DNA of 62,788 nt, taken from IMG/VR virus record IMGVR_UViG_3300046660_000458, positions 1-62,788 of that record. One strand, written 5' to 3'. The stretch is from a virus. Position numbers and translations under genes: made by a program. Under the pieces are notes generated by a model. The model was not told the origin of the DNA. It was given only the letters and a program-made list of their open reading frames with translations, and searched no databases. Shown piece after piece: positions 23,565 through 31,371 of the stretch. Every line of letters starts with the position of its first letter. Within the stretch, counting starts at the first letter, position 1.

Positions 23565-23641
23565 GTTCCCGTAGCTCAGCCGGATAGAGCAATGGTTTCC
23601 TAAACCATAGGTCGCATGTTTGAATCATGCCGGGAACGCCA
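23565..23641 (+). tRNA. tRNA-Arg (anticodon CCT)
   Basis: Perfect acceptor GTTCCCG/CGGGAAC, D-arm GCTC...GAGC, anticodon stem ATGGT/ACCAT with loop TTCCTAA (anticodon CCT), T-arm CATG-TTTGAAT-CATG, G and encoded CCA. Reads AGG. Three bases after the previous tRNA. Confidence 0.92.
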
Positions 23642-23681
23642 AAACAAAAAAGGCCGCCGCGCCAATCAAGGAGCGACGGCC
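23642..23681 (-). terminator. Rho-independent terminator for leftward transcription
   Basis: On the leftward strand GGCCGTCGC (from 23681) pairs with GCGGCGGCC (to 23652) with one mismatch, followed by TTTTTTGTTTT. It would stop any late transcript that reads past 24.4 kb before it runs antisense through the tRNA and tnpB genes. Confidence 0.75.
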
Positions 23682-23703
23682 CACGGTCATATAGGAGATT
23701 CAA

Positions 23704-24189
23704 ATGACGAACGAAATTAGCCGCCGCCTGTTGCTGAAGCTAGCCAGCGCTGCGGGTGCGGTTCTAGCCTTGCCGCCGATTATAAAACCGGCACTTGCCG
23801 CCGTCGAGAATGCGGCTCCCTTCGTTGAATATTTCGAGGGCGGGAAGTGGGTTACGCTAGGCAATCTGATTGACGTCAACCTGAACGTTTCAATCGATAC
23901 GATATACCAAGGGCCGGGTCGGTCGCCCATGAAGGGCCTGACCACATCAACTCTGAATATTGAGTATAAGCGGAGCGGTGCAGACCCGTTCGTTGATATG
24001 GCCGGGAATCAAAAGTTAGATATTCGAGTCATCTTCCCGAACCAGGACCATCGACTAACCTGCCACAAAATGCAGGCTAATGCAGGCTATGGAATACGTC
24101 TACTCATCCTCAGGAAAGTCTTCAGCGACGCTCATGTCGCCGGGTATGCCGACATTCGAGGCGCTCTAGGTGCAGGAGATTCAAAATGA
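23704..24189 (+). CDS. Exported protein with a Tat-type signal
   Basis: 161 residues, AGGAG ahead of the ATG. The N-terminus SRRLLLKLASAAGAVLALPP ending in ALA has the twin-arginine and long mild hydrophobic core of a Tat signal. The rest is beta-rich (LIDVNLNVSIDTIYQG, LNIEYKRSG, LDIRVIFPNQ). No family recognised. It stands alone between the tRNAs and the end of the late operon, so it may be a moron expressed from the prophage. Confidence 0.7.
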   Translation: MTNEISRRLLLKLASAAGAVLALPPIIKPALAAVENAAPFVEYFEGGKWVTLGNLIDVNLNVSIDTIYQGPGRSPMKGLTTSTLNIEYKRSGADPFVDMAGNQKLDIRVIFPNQDHRLTCHKMQANAGYGIRLLILRKVFSDAHVAGYADIRGALGAGDSK

Positions 24190-24337
24190 GCGCGCCGAAA
24201 CTATTGCCATGCCCCCTCTGCGGTCCGTGAAGGCAATCTATTGCTCATGCGGCGTAGAGTTCGCGCCGCAGAACTGGGAATCCGACGTCGTCAAGGCGTG
24301 GAACAGTAGGACTGACGGCTCGGTTATACTCAACTAG
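24186..24337 (+). pseudogene. Broken Lar-like zinc-ribbon gene
   Basis: The ATG at 24186 overlaps the previous stop and encodes MSAPKLLPCPLCGP then a stop. In the next frame the text resumes as VKAIYCSCGVEFAPQNWES and WNSR, ending at TAG 24335-24337. Together this looks like the Lar (restriction alleviation) zinc ribbon CPFCG...C-x-C...AWN-x-R with an internal deletion and frameshift. The following bases to 24444 hold nothing I can name. Confidence 0.5.
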
Positions 24338-24444
24338 CTAAAGTAATATAACTAGCACACCTGCGAACCCATATGTGCCACAGCACATAGATTCGGATTA
24401 TGCGTTAGTTTCGTATCTGTGAAAAACGCTCACTGGGCGTGAAT

Positions 24445-24588
24445 TTACTTCACCGCGAACCACAATCCAACATTAGCGAGAGCATACCCACCGAACATAA
24501 CGGCATGGCCAAAGTCTCGTTTCCAAAGCTGGTCTATCCCGCCAATGACGTAGCACACGCCAGTCAGGACGAGCATCCAGCCCGCCAC
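24445..24588 (-). CDS. Very small membrane protein, last gene of the late operon
   Basis: 47 residues from a GTG sharing its G with the upstream TAG. Two hydrophobic segments with WKRDFGHAVMFGGYALANVG in between and after, a pattern I have seen in small membrane proteins of alphaproteobacterial phages. Function unknown. Confidence 0.65.
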   Translation of the reverse strand: MAGWMLVLTGVCYVIGGIDQLWKRDFGHAVMFGGYALANVGLWFAVK

Positions 24589-24806
24589 TAGCGCAGCCCC
24601 TGCTTCATGGCGAGGTTGAAGGATTCGATCGATAGTTTGCGCAGCAGAGACGGTGTCAGCTTCCAGCGCTGGCAGCGGTGGTCCCCGGATCCAAGGATCA
24701 GATAGAACTCGCCCTTCCCTTCCTCAACGATCGAGGCTACTACGGCGACGTTCTCAAATTCATTGTTTTCGGATCGAGGTAGAATATTGGCCTGTCCGCG
24801 AACCAT
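24588..24806 (-). CDS. Hypothetical protein
   Basis: 72 residues; the core EFENVAVVASIVEEG and FYLILGSGDHR..WKLTPSLLRKL reads as a compact beta-alpha domain. The given start overlaps the upstream gene by 67 bases, so the true start may be internal (around residue 9). Function unknown. Confidence 0.65.
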   Translation of the reverse strand: MVRGQANILPRSENNEFENVAVVASIVEEGKGEFYLILGSGDHRCQRWKLTPSLLRKLSIESFNLAMKQGLR

Positions 24807-25114
24807 TCGATTTCCTTCGCGACACCGTCGCTCTTATCCCAGCCGTCCAATTCAACAACCACGAGGGCCTGACAGGCCGGGGCTATGACCTCATCGAGCC
24901 CGAGCCATAGGACATGGTCTACGGGATCTATCCCGCTCGACATCGCGATTGCGTGTGCGTGAGCTATTGGACAGAACACCCTGACGCCTCGCGCGATGAG
25001 GCGACCGGCAACTTCGCAGACATCCTCGCTGGCCTGATCGAGCCCGGGCTTATAGCGCGTGTAAGGGCTGGCGAGATAGACGAGGCGGAAGGCGGCGAGT
25101 TCGTGGAGATTCAT
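24740..25114 (-). CDS. DUF1937 protein (nucleoside 2-deoxyribosyltransferase-like)
   Basis: 124 residues. VYLASPYT near residue 12, AGRLIARGVRVFCPIAHAHAI, DPVDHVLWLGLDE and ALVVVELDGWDKSDGVAKEIEW are the DUF1937 pattern, in the fold of nucleoside 2-deoxyribosyltransferases. Relatives on phages may act on nucleotides or nucleotide signals. ATGA overlap with the gene upstream. Confidence 0.88.
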   Translation of the reverse strand: MNLHELAAFRLVYLASPYTRYKPGLDQASEDVCEVAGRLIARGVRVFCPIAHAHAIAMSSGIDPVDHVLWLGLDEVIAPACQALVVVELDGWDKSDGVAKEIEWFADRPIFYLDPKTMNLRTSP

Positions 25115-25608
25115 TTGCGGGCCGCTATGGCGAGGCTGGCCATGTGAACCGGGGCGCGAGAGTTGGGGTCGTACTTGCAGGCGATGCGCACAGCATCACG
25201 AGCGGACTTCCCGCAATCCATCGCTACTAGCGCCATATCGCCGCCAGAGCCAACGGCAGCGAACGGTCCCGAGATTTCCCACAGGCCGTAATCCTCCATC
25301 TCGCTATCCCAATTCTCCGGCGAGGTCATGGTCGTGGCGATCTTGTAGACGCGACCCTTGGGCAGGACGAGAAGGCCGAGGATGTCCGCACGGAGAGCCA
25401 TTAGGGATTCATAACTCGGCAGTTGAGCCGGCGTCTTGACCTTATCCAGCATCGCAACTAGAGACCGGCCGTCGTTCTGGCCTGCCGTGCCGAATAGCGC
25501 ACCGCTCGATAGCCGCGAGATTTTTGTGGTGAGCGTGTCGACCGTGCCGCCATATGTCCAGCAACTGTCGCAAGCCATGACCCCGTCACGATAAGCAATC
25601 GTTGTCAT
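25111..25608 (-). CDS. Proteasome-fold Ntn hydrolase-like protein
   Basis: 165 residues. MTTIAYRDGVMACDS at the N-terminus, then KISRL and ALFGTAGQND and AAVGSGGDMALVAMDCG follow the beta-subunit/HslV fold, with Thr-2 as the likely nucleophile after Met removal. Such proteins occur in phage late regions near tail genes. They may be virion-associated or maturation proteases; the substrate is unknown. Confidence 0.8.
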   Translation of the reverse strand: MTTIAYRDGVMACDSCWTYGGTVDTLTTKISRLSSGALFGTAGQNDGRSLVAMLDKVKTPAQLPSYESLMALRADILGLLVLPKGRVYKIATTMTSPENWDSEMEDYGLWEISGPFAAVGSGGDMALVAMDCGKSARDAVRIACKYDPNSRAPVHMASLAIAARK

Positions 25609-25805
25609 GCATCCACCGACCGCGAATACCGCAGCCCTCTCGGATCACCCAGGACCGCGCGAGTCTGTCCCGGCGTTATCCCAGCAGCTTCACGAAGTTC
25701 AATCCAAAGCTTTGCTTCATCGCAATCTCGATCAGCAGTCCAATAGGCTGCGAAATAGACCGCAACGATTGCTGCGCGCATTCTTTCAAGGTCGCGGTCG
25801 CTCAT
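25605..25805 (-). CDS. Hypothetical small protein
   Basis: 66 residues, helical, starting MSDRDLERMRAAIVAVYF. Four-base overlaps on both sides link it to the metallophosphoesterase and the Ntn hydrolase. Function unknown. Confidence 0.7.
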   Translation of the reverse strand: MSDRDLERMRAAIVAVYFAAYWTADRDCDEAKLWIELREAAGITPGQTRAVLGDPRGLRYSRSVDA

Positions 25806-27475
25806 GCCCGGTATCTATCTCCGTGCTTGGTGATGATTGTGCGCTTGCTGTTTGGGTATACGATGATGTCAGACGCGCTATGTGACGACGGCCCTTTCTT
25901 TAAGGCCGGATCATCACCGTTAGCGCCCGCGCTATAGACGCCATCATGAATCGTTGCGGTGTGGTCATGGCCCTTGTTTATCTTGATGGCCACTCTGGCG
26001 AGGTTCGATGTCGTGCCCCTGGTGCCGTTACTGCCAAGGTGGCCATGCAGGCCACACTCGATCCCGCCGCGGTCTCTGCAAATCTCGAATGAACTGCCGA
26101 TCGGGATGAAGTTGATACCCTCAAGGTTTCGGGAATCGGCCTCCTTGAGGACGTGGCGGAAGATTGAGAACGTCTCGTCTCCAAGGCGCCCGGCTTCCAT
26201 GGCCGCGAGGTTCCAGCGATAGAACGCCTCTGCGTTGGTCAGGTCTTTGCGAGGGTCTGCCCGCTGAAGCCAGCGCAAGATCCAGTAGTCGTGATTACTC
26301 TCGACGACGTGCGACCGGCACCACTGGCGCTCAGTGGCCCGGAGGAATTGCGAGCACCCGACGACTTCCGCCGCAACGTTCAGTTTGCCGGCGACATGCA
26401 ATGGATACCGCTCGAGGTGCTTGTCTTCCTGCCAATGGTTGATGGCCGCGCCGTGGAACAGGTCATGAAAAAACTGATCGAAGGGCCGGAGATCATCCAG
26501 CATTGAGGTTTCGGAGACCGGGGCTAGCGTAGCCGCATCAAGTCCCCACGCAGCCCGCGCCGCGCCCTGCTCCAATACGCTCCTATGTACGTCGCCCCAG
26601 GTAATCGCAGCGACCCGGTGCCCTGCCGTGACTTTGCCGGCTGAGACGGCATGGTCCAAGTCTTGAAACGAACCGTCTTCGACTGCGTTAATCTGTCGGC
26701 AAAAGTGACGACCCTGCGGATCGATCTCGATTAACGTTGCGCCGATGACGTGATGAAACGCGGCCTTGAGGCCGGCCTTTTTCGGGATGTAGTTTTCGAC
26801 CGTGCAACAGCCCGTCGTCATGATGACGGGGGGCATTTTGCCGGGCATCGCCGGGACGGTCTCAAGGGCTACCTTGGCGTGAGGAAAGACGCCCCATTGC
26901 CCACGAGTATAAGTGTGTAGTCCGGACAGCGGTCGCTCTGCCGTCGGCAGCGTATTCATCTCAGCGCAGAACAGGACATCGCCGCATTCAACCCGCTCAA
27001 AGCGGAGATGCGACCTCACGGCCTCGGCAAAGACATTGTTGCGCGTCGTGTGGTCCGTGAACGTTCCTAACTGGTAGGTGAACGGGCCGACTAGAATTTC
27101 AGCGCCGACGAAGGCGGCATAAGCCTTCAGGTTCTGCCAGAACCGATCGTGGACGGGAGTATCGTTCTGCGCCGCAGTGACGAGCCAGCGTCTGGCGGGC
27201 GGCATGATGTGACCGCGACTTATGGACGTTGCGGACCTATTCCAAAGGGTCCAGTCCGGCGAGAATGATTTTTTGCCGTTCTCGGTGTTGAGTTTCTGAC
27301 GCCTCACCCAAGACGAAAGCCGGCGCTGGTCTACCGGGATATCTTTGGCGGCCCACTGGACAGACGAGCCCTTACCGCCAGCAACGCCTTGGGGGGAATA
27401 TCCGGCCCTTAATCTCTTCTCGATCGCCGCTTTGAACTTGACAGAAATCTCTTCAGCAATTGGAGGGGCAGGCAT
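25802..27475 (-). CDS. Large metallophosphoesterase resembling T5 A1
   Basis: 557 residues, close to the length I recall for phage T5 A1. An N-terminal HTH-like stretch (YSPQGVAGGKGSSVQWAAKD, residues ~26-45) precedes a long middle part. The C-terminal half carries metallophosphatase motifs in order: DVH (residues ~295-297), Asp/His in PFDQFFHDLFHG, ESNHDYW (~392-398) and GLHGHLG (~475-481). These would hold two metals. T5 A1 takes part in host DNA breakdown and DNA transfer at infection. Here the gene lies after the lysis genes at the end of the late operon, so the protein may be injected or act late. The T5 link is from memory of motif layout, not an alignment. Confidence 0.7.
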   Translation of the reverse strand: MPAPPIAEEISVKFKAAIEKRLRAGYSPQGVAGGKGSSVQWAAKDIPVDQRRLSSWVRRQKLNTENGKKSFSPDWTLWNRSATSISRGHIMPPARRWLVTAAQNDTPVHDRFWQNLKAYAAFVGAEILVGPFTYQLGTFTDHTTRNNVFAEAVRSHLRFERVECGDVLFCAEMNTLPTAERPLSGLHTYTRGQWGVFPHAKVALETVPAMPGKMPPVIMTTGCCTVENYIPKKAGLKAAFHHVIGATLIEIDPQGRHFCRQINAVEDGSFQDLDHAVSAGKVTAGHRVAAITWGDVHRSVLEQGAARAAWGLDAATLAPVSETSMLDDLRPFDQFFHDLFHGAAINHWQEDKHLERYPLHVAGKLNVAAEVVGCSQFLRATERQWCRSHVVESNHDYWILRWLQRADPRKDLTNAEAFYRWNLAAMEAGRLGDETFSIFRHVLKEADSRNLEGINFIPIGSSFEICRDRGGIECGLHGHLGSNGTRGTTSNLARVAIKINKGHDHTATIHDGVYSAGANGDDPALKKGPSSHSASDIIVYPNSKRTIITKHGDRYRA

Positions 27476-27476
27476 T

Positions 27477-27878
27477 TTAAGCGCCAGATCCCTGCACGAA
27501 GCAGTAGACCGCGCCGCCAGCGCTAATGAAAATCACGGCATGTCCGGTCGGGTTTCCAGCGTCGTACTTCAGCTTGCGATCGGGAATTTCGAACTCTGTC
27601 CCGATGTCGACATGAGGCCGACCTAGCGGAGCATCCGGCCTGTCGTCCGTAATGCGAGCGTAAGTCTTGCCGTTCCTCACCACGATTTCATCTGCCCAGT
27701 ACGCGTCTGCTGTGCCACAGCATGGTACTGATGGATTGTCGGGCTGCTTGAGACTTCGATACCACTCGCGGACTGTCGGATCTGATGTTTCCCATTGCCC
27801 GACATCTCGCGCCCTTGCATTTCCAATAAATAACGCAGCAAGGATTCCAAACACCACACCAAGAGTAGCGACTTTCAT
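27477..27878 (-). CDS. Secreted protein with signal peptide
   Basis: 133 residues. Signal peptide (hydrophobic residues ~5-20, cleavage near ARA|RD), then DVGQWETSDP, VREWYRSLKQPD, PCCGTADAYWAD, YARITDDRPD and NPTGHAVIF. This is a recurrent periplasmic protein of alphaproteobacterial phages and chromosomes of unknown role. It sits between lysis genes and the A1-like gene. Confidence 0.8.
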   Translation of the reverse strand: MKVATLGVVFGILAALFIGNARARDVGQWETSDPTVREWYRSLKQPDNPSVPCCGTADAYWADEIVVRNGKTYARITDDRPDAPLGRPHVDIGTEFEIPDRKLKYDAGNPTGHAVIFISAGGAVYCFVQGSGA

Positions 27879-27891
27879 GACGCCTCCGGTT

Positions 27892-28068
27892 TCAAATCAG
27901 ATGTAGCCGAGACAACAGAAGCACGAAACACACCGCAATAATCAGGAGCCAGCCCGCTATCCACAGCAGTAGCTTGCTTGAGCCGAATTCCTGCACGACG
28001 TAGAGCACGAGAAGAATCGCGATGACGACGAAGCCGGCAGACATGGCGTTGAATACCTCGCCGCTCAT
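27892..28068 (-). CDS. Small membrane protein (holin candidate)
   Basis: 58 residues from the ATG at 28068. Two hydrophobic spans (about 11-25 and 32-53) with a short polar turn QEFGSSK, as in class II holins. It lies in the lysis cluster, so a holin role is plausible but unproven. Confidence 0.55.
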   Translation of the reverse strand: MSGEVFNAMSAGFVVIAILLVLYVVQEFGSSKLLLWIAGWLLIIAVCFVLLLSRLHLI

Positions 28069-28099
28069 CGGTCATGCCCTCGGAATTGTCGTGATGAAT

Positions 28100-28444
28100 T
28101 TATGAGGACGAACCTTGCGCCTCGAGCACGCGGTCAAGACGATCCGTCACGCCGCGGATGTCTCGCTTAATCTCTTCCACGAGGGCGCTGAAGCGCTGCT
28201 CGGCCTGGAAAAGTTCTTTGTCAGAAACAAACATGGTCGCGGCGGCGACGCGATAATCGGACAACTCTTTCTGGATGACGTCTACTTTCAACTGAAGTGC
28301 CGCAGAAAGCACAGTCGCGGCATGGGCGGTTGTTTCAGTATTGGTGATGCGATCTGAAAACCGCATCCAGAACCCACCGATCGCCAGCACGGCCATTGTA
28401 ATAGCGCAGATGGCGGCGACGGCGGCCCAGGATATTTCAATCAT
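28100..28444 (-). CDS. Membrane-anchored coiled-coil protein
   Basis: 114 residues from the ATG at 28444, which overlaps the upstream stop. One N-terminal membrane span (about 7-28) followed by a long helix (KVDVIQKELSDYRV ... RFSALVEEIKRDI ... DRLDRVLEAQ), probably coiled coil. Common in the lysis region of rhizobial phages; possibly part of the envelope-disruption machinery. Confidence 0.7.
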   Translation of the reverse strand: MIEISWAAVAAICAITMAVLAIGGFWMRFSDRITNTETTAHAATVLSAALQLKVDVIQKELSDYRVAAATMFVSDKELFQAEQRFSALVEEIKRDIRGVTDRLDRVLEAQGSSS

Positions 28445-28863
28445 AGCTTCGCTTCCGGCTGCAGCAATTCGTCGACCGGATCGCGAGGCGCGACAGGCGC
28501 GGCCGTCGGCCACTCAGGCGCAACGGGAGTCGGAAGAACTGGCGACCCTTTAGCGGGCCAGACCCGCGACTTGATGCGCTTGACAATGCCCGGACGCTTG
28601 CTAGGTGCCTTGACCAGCTTCGCAGACGATCGCGCATCAAGCGATGCTGGCCTCGCCGCCGGGCGCTTCCAGCCGAACGCCGCAACGCCGCCCTCAACTT
28701 GGCTGTCGATCCAGTTTTGATCGTATTGGGCCTTGCCCTTGACGGCGTATTTCGGAGCCTCGAAAACCTTGCTCTCCCCACCGGGAATCGATCCTCGGGT
28801 CGCCTCGAAACACCCGGCCAGCGGCACGGCGAGTAGCGCGACCGCTGCGACGCGCGCAATCAT
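28441..28863 (-). CDS. Lipoprotein (o-spanin candidate)
   Basis: 140 residues from the ATG at 28863 (ATGA overlap). MIARVAAVALLAVPLAGC is a lipoprotein signal with lipobox LAGC; the mature part is Pro/Lys/Ala-rich and little structured. Position directly after a membrane-anchored coil and the endolysin suggests an outer-membrane spanin subunit, although it is longer than most. Confidence 0.65.
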   Translation of the reverse strand: MIARVAAVALLAVPLAGCFEATRGSIPGGESKVFEAPKYAVKGKAQYDQNWIDSQVEGGVAAFGWKRPAARPASLDARSSAKLVKAPSKRPGIVKRIKSRVWPAKGSPVLPTPVAPEWPTAAPVAPRDPVDELLQPEAKL

Positions 28864-29129
28864 CGGCACGCCCCTGTCGTCTGATCCCAAGCCTTATCCT
28901 GGCTCTGGCAATCCTTCAGTTTGCGGCGGGCCTCGATCGCACGGTTCACCAGTTTGGCATCGGCGCGCGCAATCTTTGCAACAGCATCGTCGACGCCGCT
29001 CTGATAAACCTTGTGATGCCAGACGCCGTAAGTTGCGAGTGCTGCCGCCACCAGACCGGCGGCGACCAGGATCTTCGTGAGAAGACCCGCCGCGCTGAGC
29101 ATTGACAGTATTGCCCTGATGTAGCTCAT
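28860..29129 (-). CDS. Inner-membrane coil protein (i-spanin/Rz-like candidate)
   Basis: 89 residues from the ATG at 29129 (overlap with the endolysin stop). One membrane span (about 15-37), then a helical, charged periplasmic part with GVDDAVAKIARADAKL and RRKLKDC. This is the layout of Rz-type i-spanins and pairs with the lipoprotein next to it. Confidence 0.7.
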   Translation of the reverse strand: MSYIRAILSMLSAAGLLTKILVAAGLVAAALATYGVWHHKVYQSGVDDAVAKIARADAKLVNRAIEARRKLKDCQSQDKAWDQTTGACR

Positions 29130-30340
29130 TGCCGCGCTCCTGATGTGACGGAATCGTTGACGATCTTGATGCCCCGACGCGCGTTCAGCGCTAGAAGTCC
29201 GAATCCGACCACTGCCGTCATTATCCAGACAGAGGCCGGAACCTTGCCGACGTATTCCCATGCCGGGCTGAGATAGCTAGGGTCCGTCGGAAGATCGTCC
29301 TTATGGTCCGTGAAGAAGTCCCAAGCCTGCGAAACATAGCCGCTGGCCAGATTGTAAAGCCACGTCACGAACGCGACGGCCGACGCCCAAGCAGTCACCA
29401 AGAAATTCTGTTTCTGCGGAACCACGTCTGGCGCCACAGTCGCAACCGTCTTGGCGTCGCCGCTTGCCCGCTCAGCCGTCACGGGGCGAAACCAGCCTTG
29501 GCTTTCTGCCCGGCCGAGTTCTGCCTTGATGGCATCGCGCTCCGCGTTAAAGGCGTCGAGCGACGCGGGGACGGCGATATTGCCGCCGCGATCGTTGATG
29601 AAGCCCGCAATCGCCCCGGACGTGCCACTGCCCCAAAGTCCATCGATGGCGCCCGGACTGTAGTGGCGCGCCTTCAGCCGCTTCTGAACGGCATAGATTT
29701 CCGGGTCGCCGGTTGCGGTGGGATCGTGCGGCAAAGGCTCGGGTGCGGCGGGAGGAGCATCGTCGGACGTCTCGCCCTCGATCTCGTCGGCCGGGGCTTG
29801 CGGAACTACGTTGGCGATGACCCGCGCGACCGGTGGCCACACGGGTTTCGCCGACTTCGGCTTGCGCCCGCCGTTGTCGACGAACTCGTAATGCATCCAG
29901 TCGGGACGGTCGTGATACCAGCCGCCCCACATCGCGCCCTGTCGACAGAACGCATCGGTGATGAACTGCGGCATGCTGCCCTTGACGCCCATCGCGTTCT
30001 GCAGGGCGTTGAGATCGATCGCAGCGGCATAGGCGTGGTTTGACCATTTGGTGGTTGAGCCCCGCACATAGCGATGATTGTAGGCCCCGAAATACTTGGA
30101 TGCTCCTGACGCGTCGATCTTCGCCTGACTGTGCTGGCAATAATCCCAGATCTCGTTCAAAGCAGCCAGCAGAGCCGGGGCGGCCTTGCGGTGGAACGAG
30201 ATGGATTTGACCCGCTTCCCCTCGTAATACATCGCGAACGGCGGGACCACAGGCACCATTTGAGCCGCGATTTCCCCTTTGCCAGGATCGCCGTAGAAGG
30301 CATTCCGGGCTGTCTGGTTATCTTTCGGCCAAACGGTCAT
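29126..30340 (-). CDS. Endolysin: M15 peptidase + peptidoglycan-binding domain + membrane anchor
   Basis: 404 residues. Residues ~1-155: VanY/M15-type D,D-peptidase with WSNHAYAAAIDLNA (first His and Asp zinc ligands) and DWMHYEF (last His). Residues ~215-260: PG_binding_1 pattern (IYAVQKRLKARHYSPGAIDG, then GSGTSGAIAGFI). Residues ~315-395: hydrophobic segments, probably one or two membrane spans, unusual for an endolysin and suggestive of a signal-anchor-release or membrane-tethered form. It cuts cross-links in host peptidoglycan. Confidence 0.85.
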   Translation of the reverse strand: MTVWPKDNQTARNAFYGDPGKGEIAAQMVPVVPPFAMYYEGKRVKSISFHRKAAPALLAALNEIWDYCQHSQAKIDASGASKYFGAYNHRYVRGSTTKWSNHAYAAAIDLNALQNAMGVKGSMPQFITDAFCRQGAMWGGWYHDRPDWMHYEFVDNGGRKPKSAKPVWPPVARVIANVVPQAPADEIEGETSDDAPPAAPEPLPHDPTATGDPEIYAVQKRLKARHYSPGAIDGLWGSGTSGAIAGFINDRGGNIAVPASLDAFNAERDAIKAELGRAESQGWFRPVTAERASGDAKTVATVAPDVVPQKQNFLVTAWASAVAFVTWLYNLASGYVSQAWDFFTDHKDDLPTDPSYLSPAWEYVGKVPASVWIMTAVVGFGLLALNARRGIKIVNDSVTSGARQ

Positions 30341-30341
30341 G

Positions 30342-30455
30342 TCAGAACATCCACTTCACGACGAACCCGACAGCGAACGCAGCAACAGCCCCCTTCTTCG
30401 GATTGACGTCCATCCATGCGGAAGTGGCCGCGAGAGCGGCTTTGAGTTTGATCAT
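30342..30455 (-). CDS. Very small hydrophobic protein upstream of the endolysin
   Basis: 37 residues: MIKLKAALAATSAWMDVNPKK then a hydrophobic end GAVAAFAVGFVVKWMF. Its stop is one base from the endolysin start. Possibly a holin-type or regulatory mini-protein; weak evidence. Confidence 0.5.
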   Translation of the reverse strand: MIKLKAALAATSAWMDVNPKKGAVAAFAVGFVVKWMF

Positions 30456-30471
30456 GATGTTTTGCTTTCGG

Positions 30472-31359
30472 TTATGGGCCGGGGGTGAAGTCGCCAATGA
30501 TGCCGGTCGACGTGAATGAACCGCCGGAGCCGCGGTTATTCACGAAATCCGCCGGGTGGCCGCGGAAGTCGTAGACCGGAGTCCCCAGAGCGTCGATTGC
30601 GACAGATGGGTTTACTTCGTTGCCACTAGCATCAATGAACAGCCGACGATTTCCGGATACCGACGTATCCAGCGACACGCCCGTCCACATCAGAAAATCT
30701 GCGATTTGGAATCTGCCATTATAACTCGGGTCTGCATTGGCAGCCAAACACGGCATTGAGAATTCAAGGCCGTTTAGATTTATCGTGAAGCCGGGAAAGT
30801 TAGCGTCACCTTCATCAAAACTGGTGTGCAGTCCGCCTAGCGAAGGAAAGAATATCCCCGCCGGGCCGCTAATCGAACCAGTTGGAGGGGTCGCCTCAGC
30901 TGGAGGGTCAAAGGATGTGGCCGAATAATCCACATCATCGACCGATAGCCAAAAACGAAAATCATTATTAACAAAGGTGAAGAATGCAGGATGTCCGATG
31001 CCGGCCGGAGGAGTGTATGTCCAACTCGCGCTGCCGGACACATCGATGGACATGATGATTCTATGCCATGTGTCTGTGTCTGATGGAATCTCTCCGGTCG
31101 GAGGGCTGTTGCAGCTAATTTCGAACTCGCCCGATTCGGTTCCGTTCAGGGTGAATTTATAATCGGCCGGACCCTCAAACCCGTCAACAATGGATCCATC
31201 AGGCAGCATCGTCGCGGCGGACAATCTTGACGGATCGCCGAATTCGAAAAACCCACCCGACCCCGCAGCCGCCGTCGCCGCCGGTACGCGCGCCAGGAAC
31301 GTGATCACGCACTTGCTGAAATCGGCAATCGGACTACTGGCCTGAGATAGATATGCCAC
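30472..31359 (-). CDS. Tail-associated beta-rich protein, lectin-like
   Basis: 295 residues, beta-rich with TWHRIIMSIDVSGSASWTY and FWLSVDDVDYS, in the style of concanavalin-A-like folds in which a WHxxxSxD strand is typical. Lies after the tail tip genes, so it may be a receptor-binding or decorating protein of the tail. No family assigned. Confidence 0.65.
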   Translation of the reverse strand: MAYLSQASSPIADFSKCVITFLARVPAATAAAGSGGFFEFGDPSRLSAATMLPDGSIVDGFEGPADYKFTLNGTESGEFEISCNSPPTGEIPSDTDTWHRIIMSIDVSGSASWTYTPPAGIGHPAFFTFVNNDFRFWLSVDDVDYSATSFDPPAEATPPTGSISGPAGIFFPSLGGLHTSFDEGDANFPGFTINLNGLEFSMPCLAANADPSYNGRFQIADFLMWTGVSLDTSVSGNRRLFIDASGNEVNPSVAIDALGTPVYDFRGHPADFVNNRGSGGSFTSTGIIGDFTPGP

Positions 31360-31371
31360 GCTACTTTTCTC

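Noticed and set aside
23416-23703. Leftward frame over the two tRNA-Arg genes
   Set aside because: Contains the antisense-tRNA word KGFEPSAPRVEISCSIQLSY and no other support.
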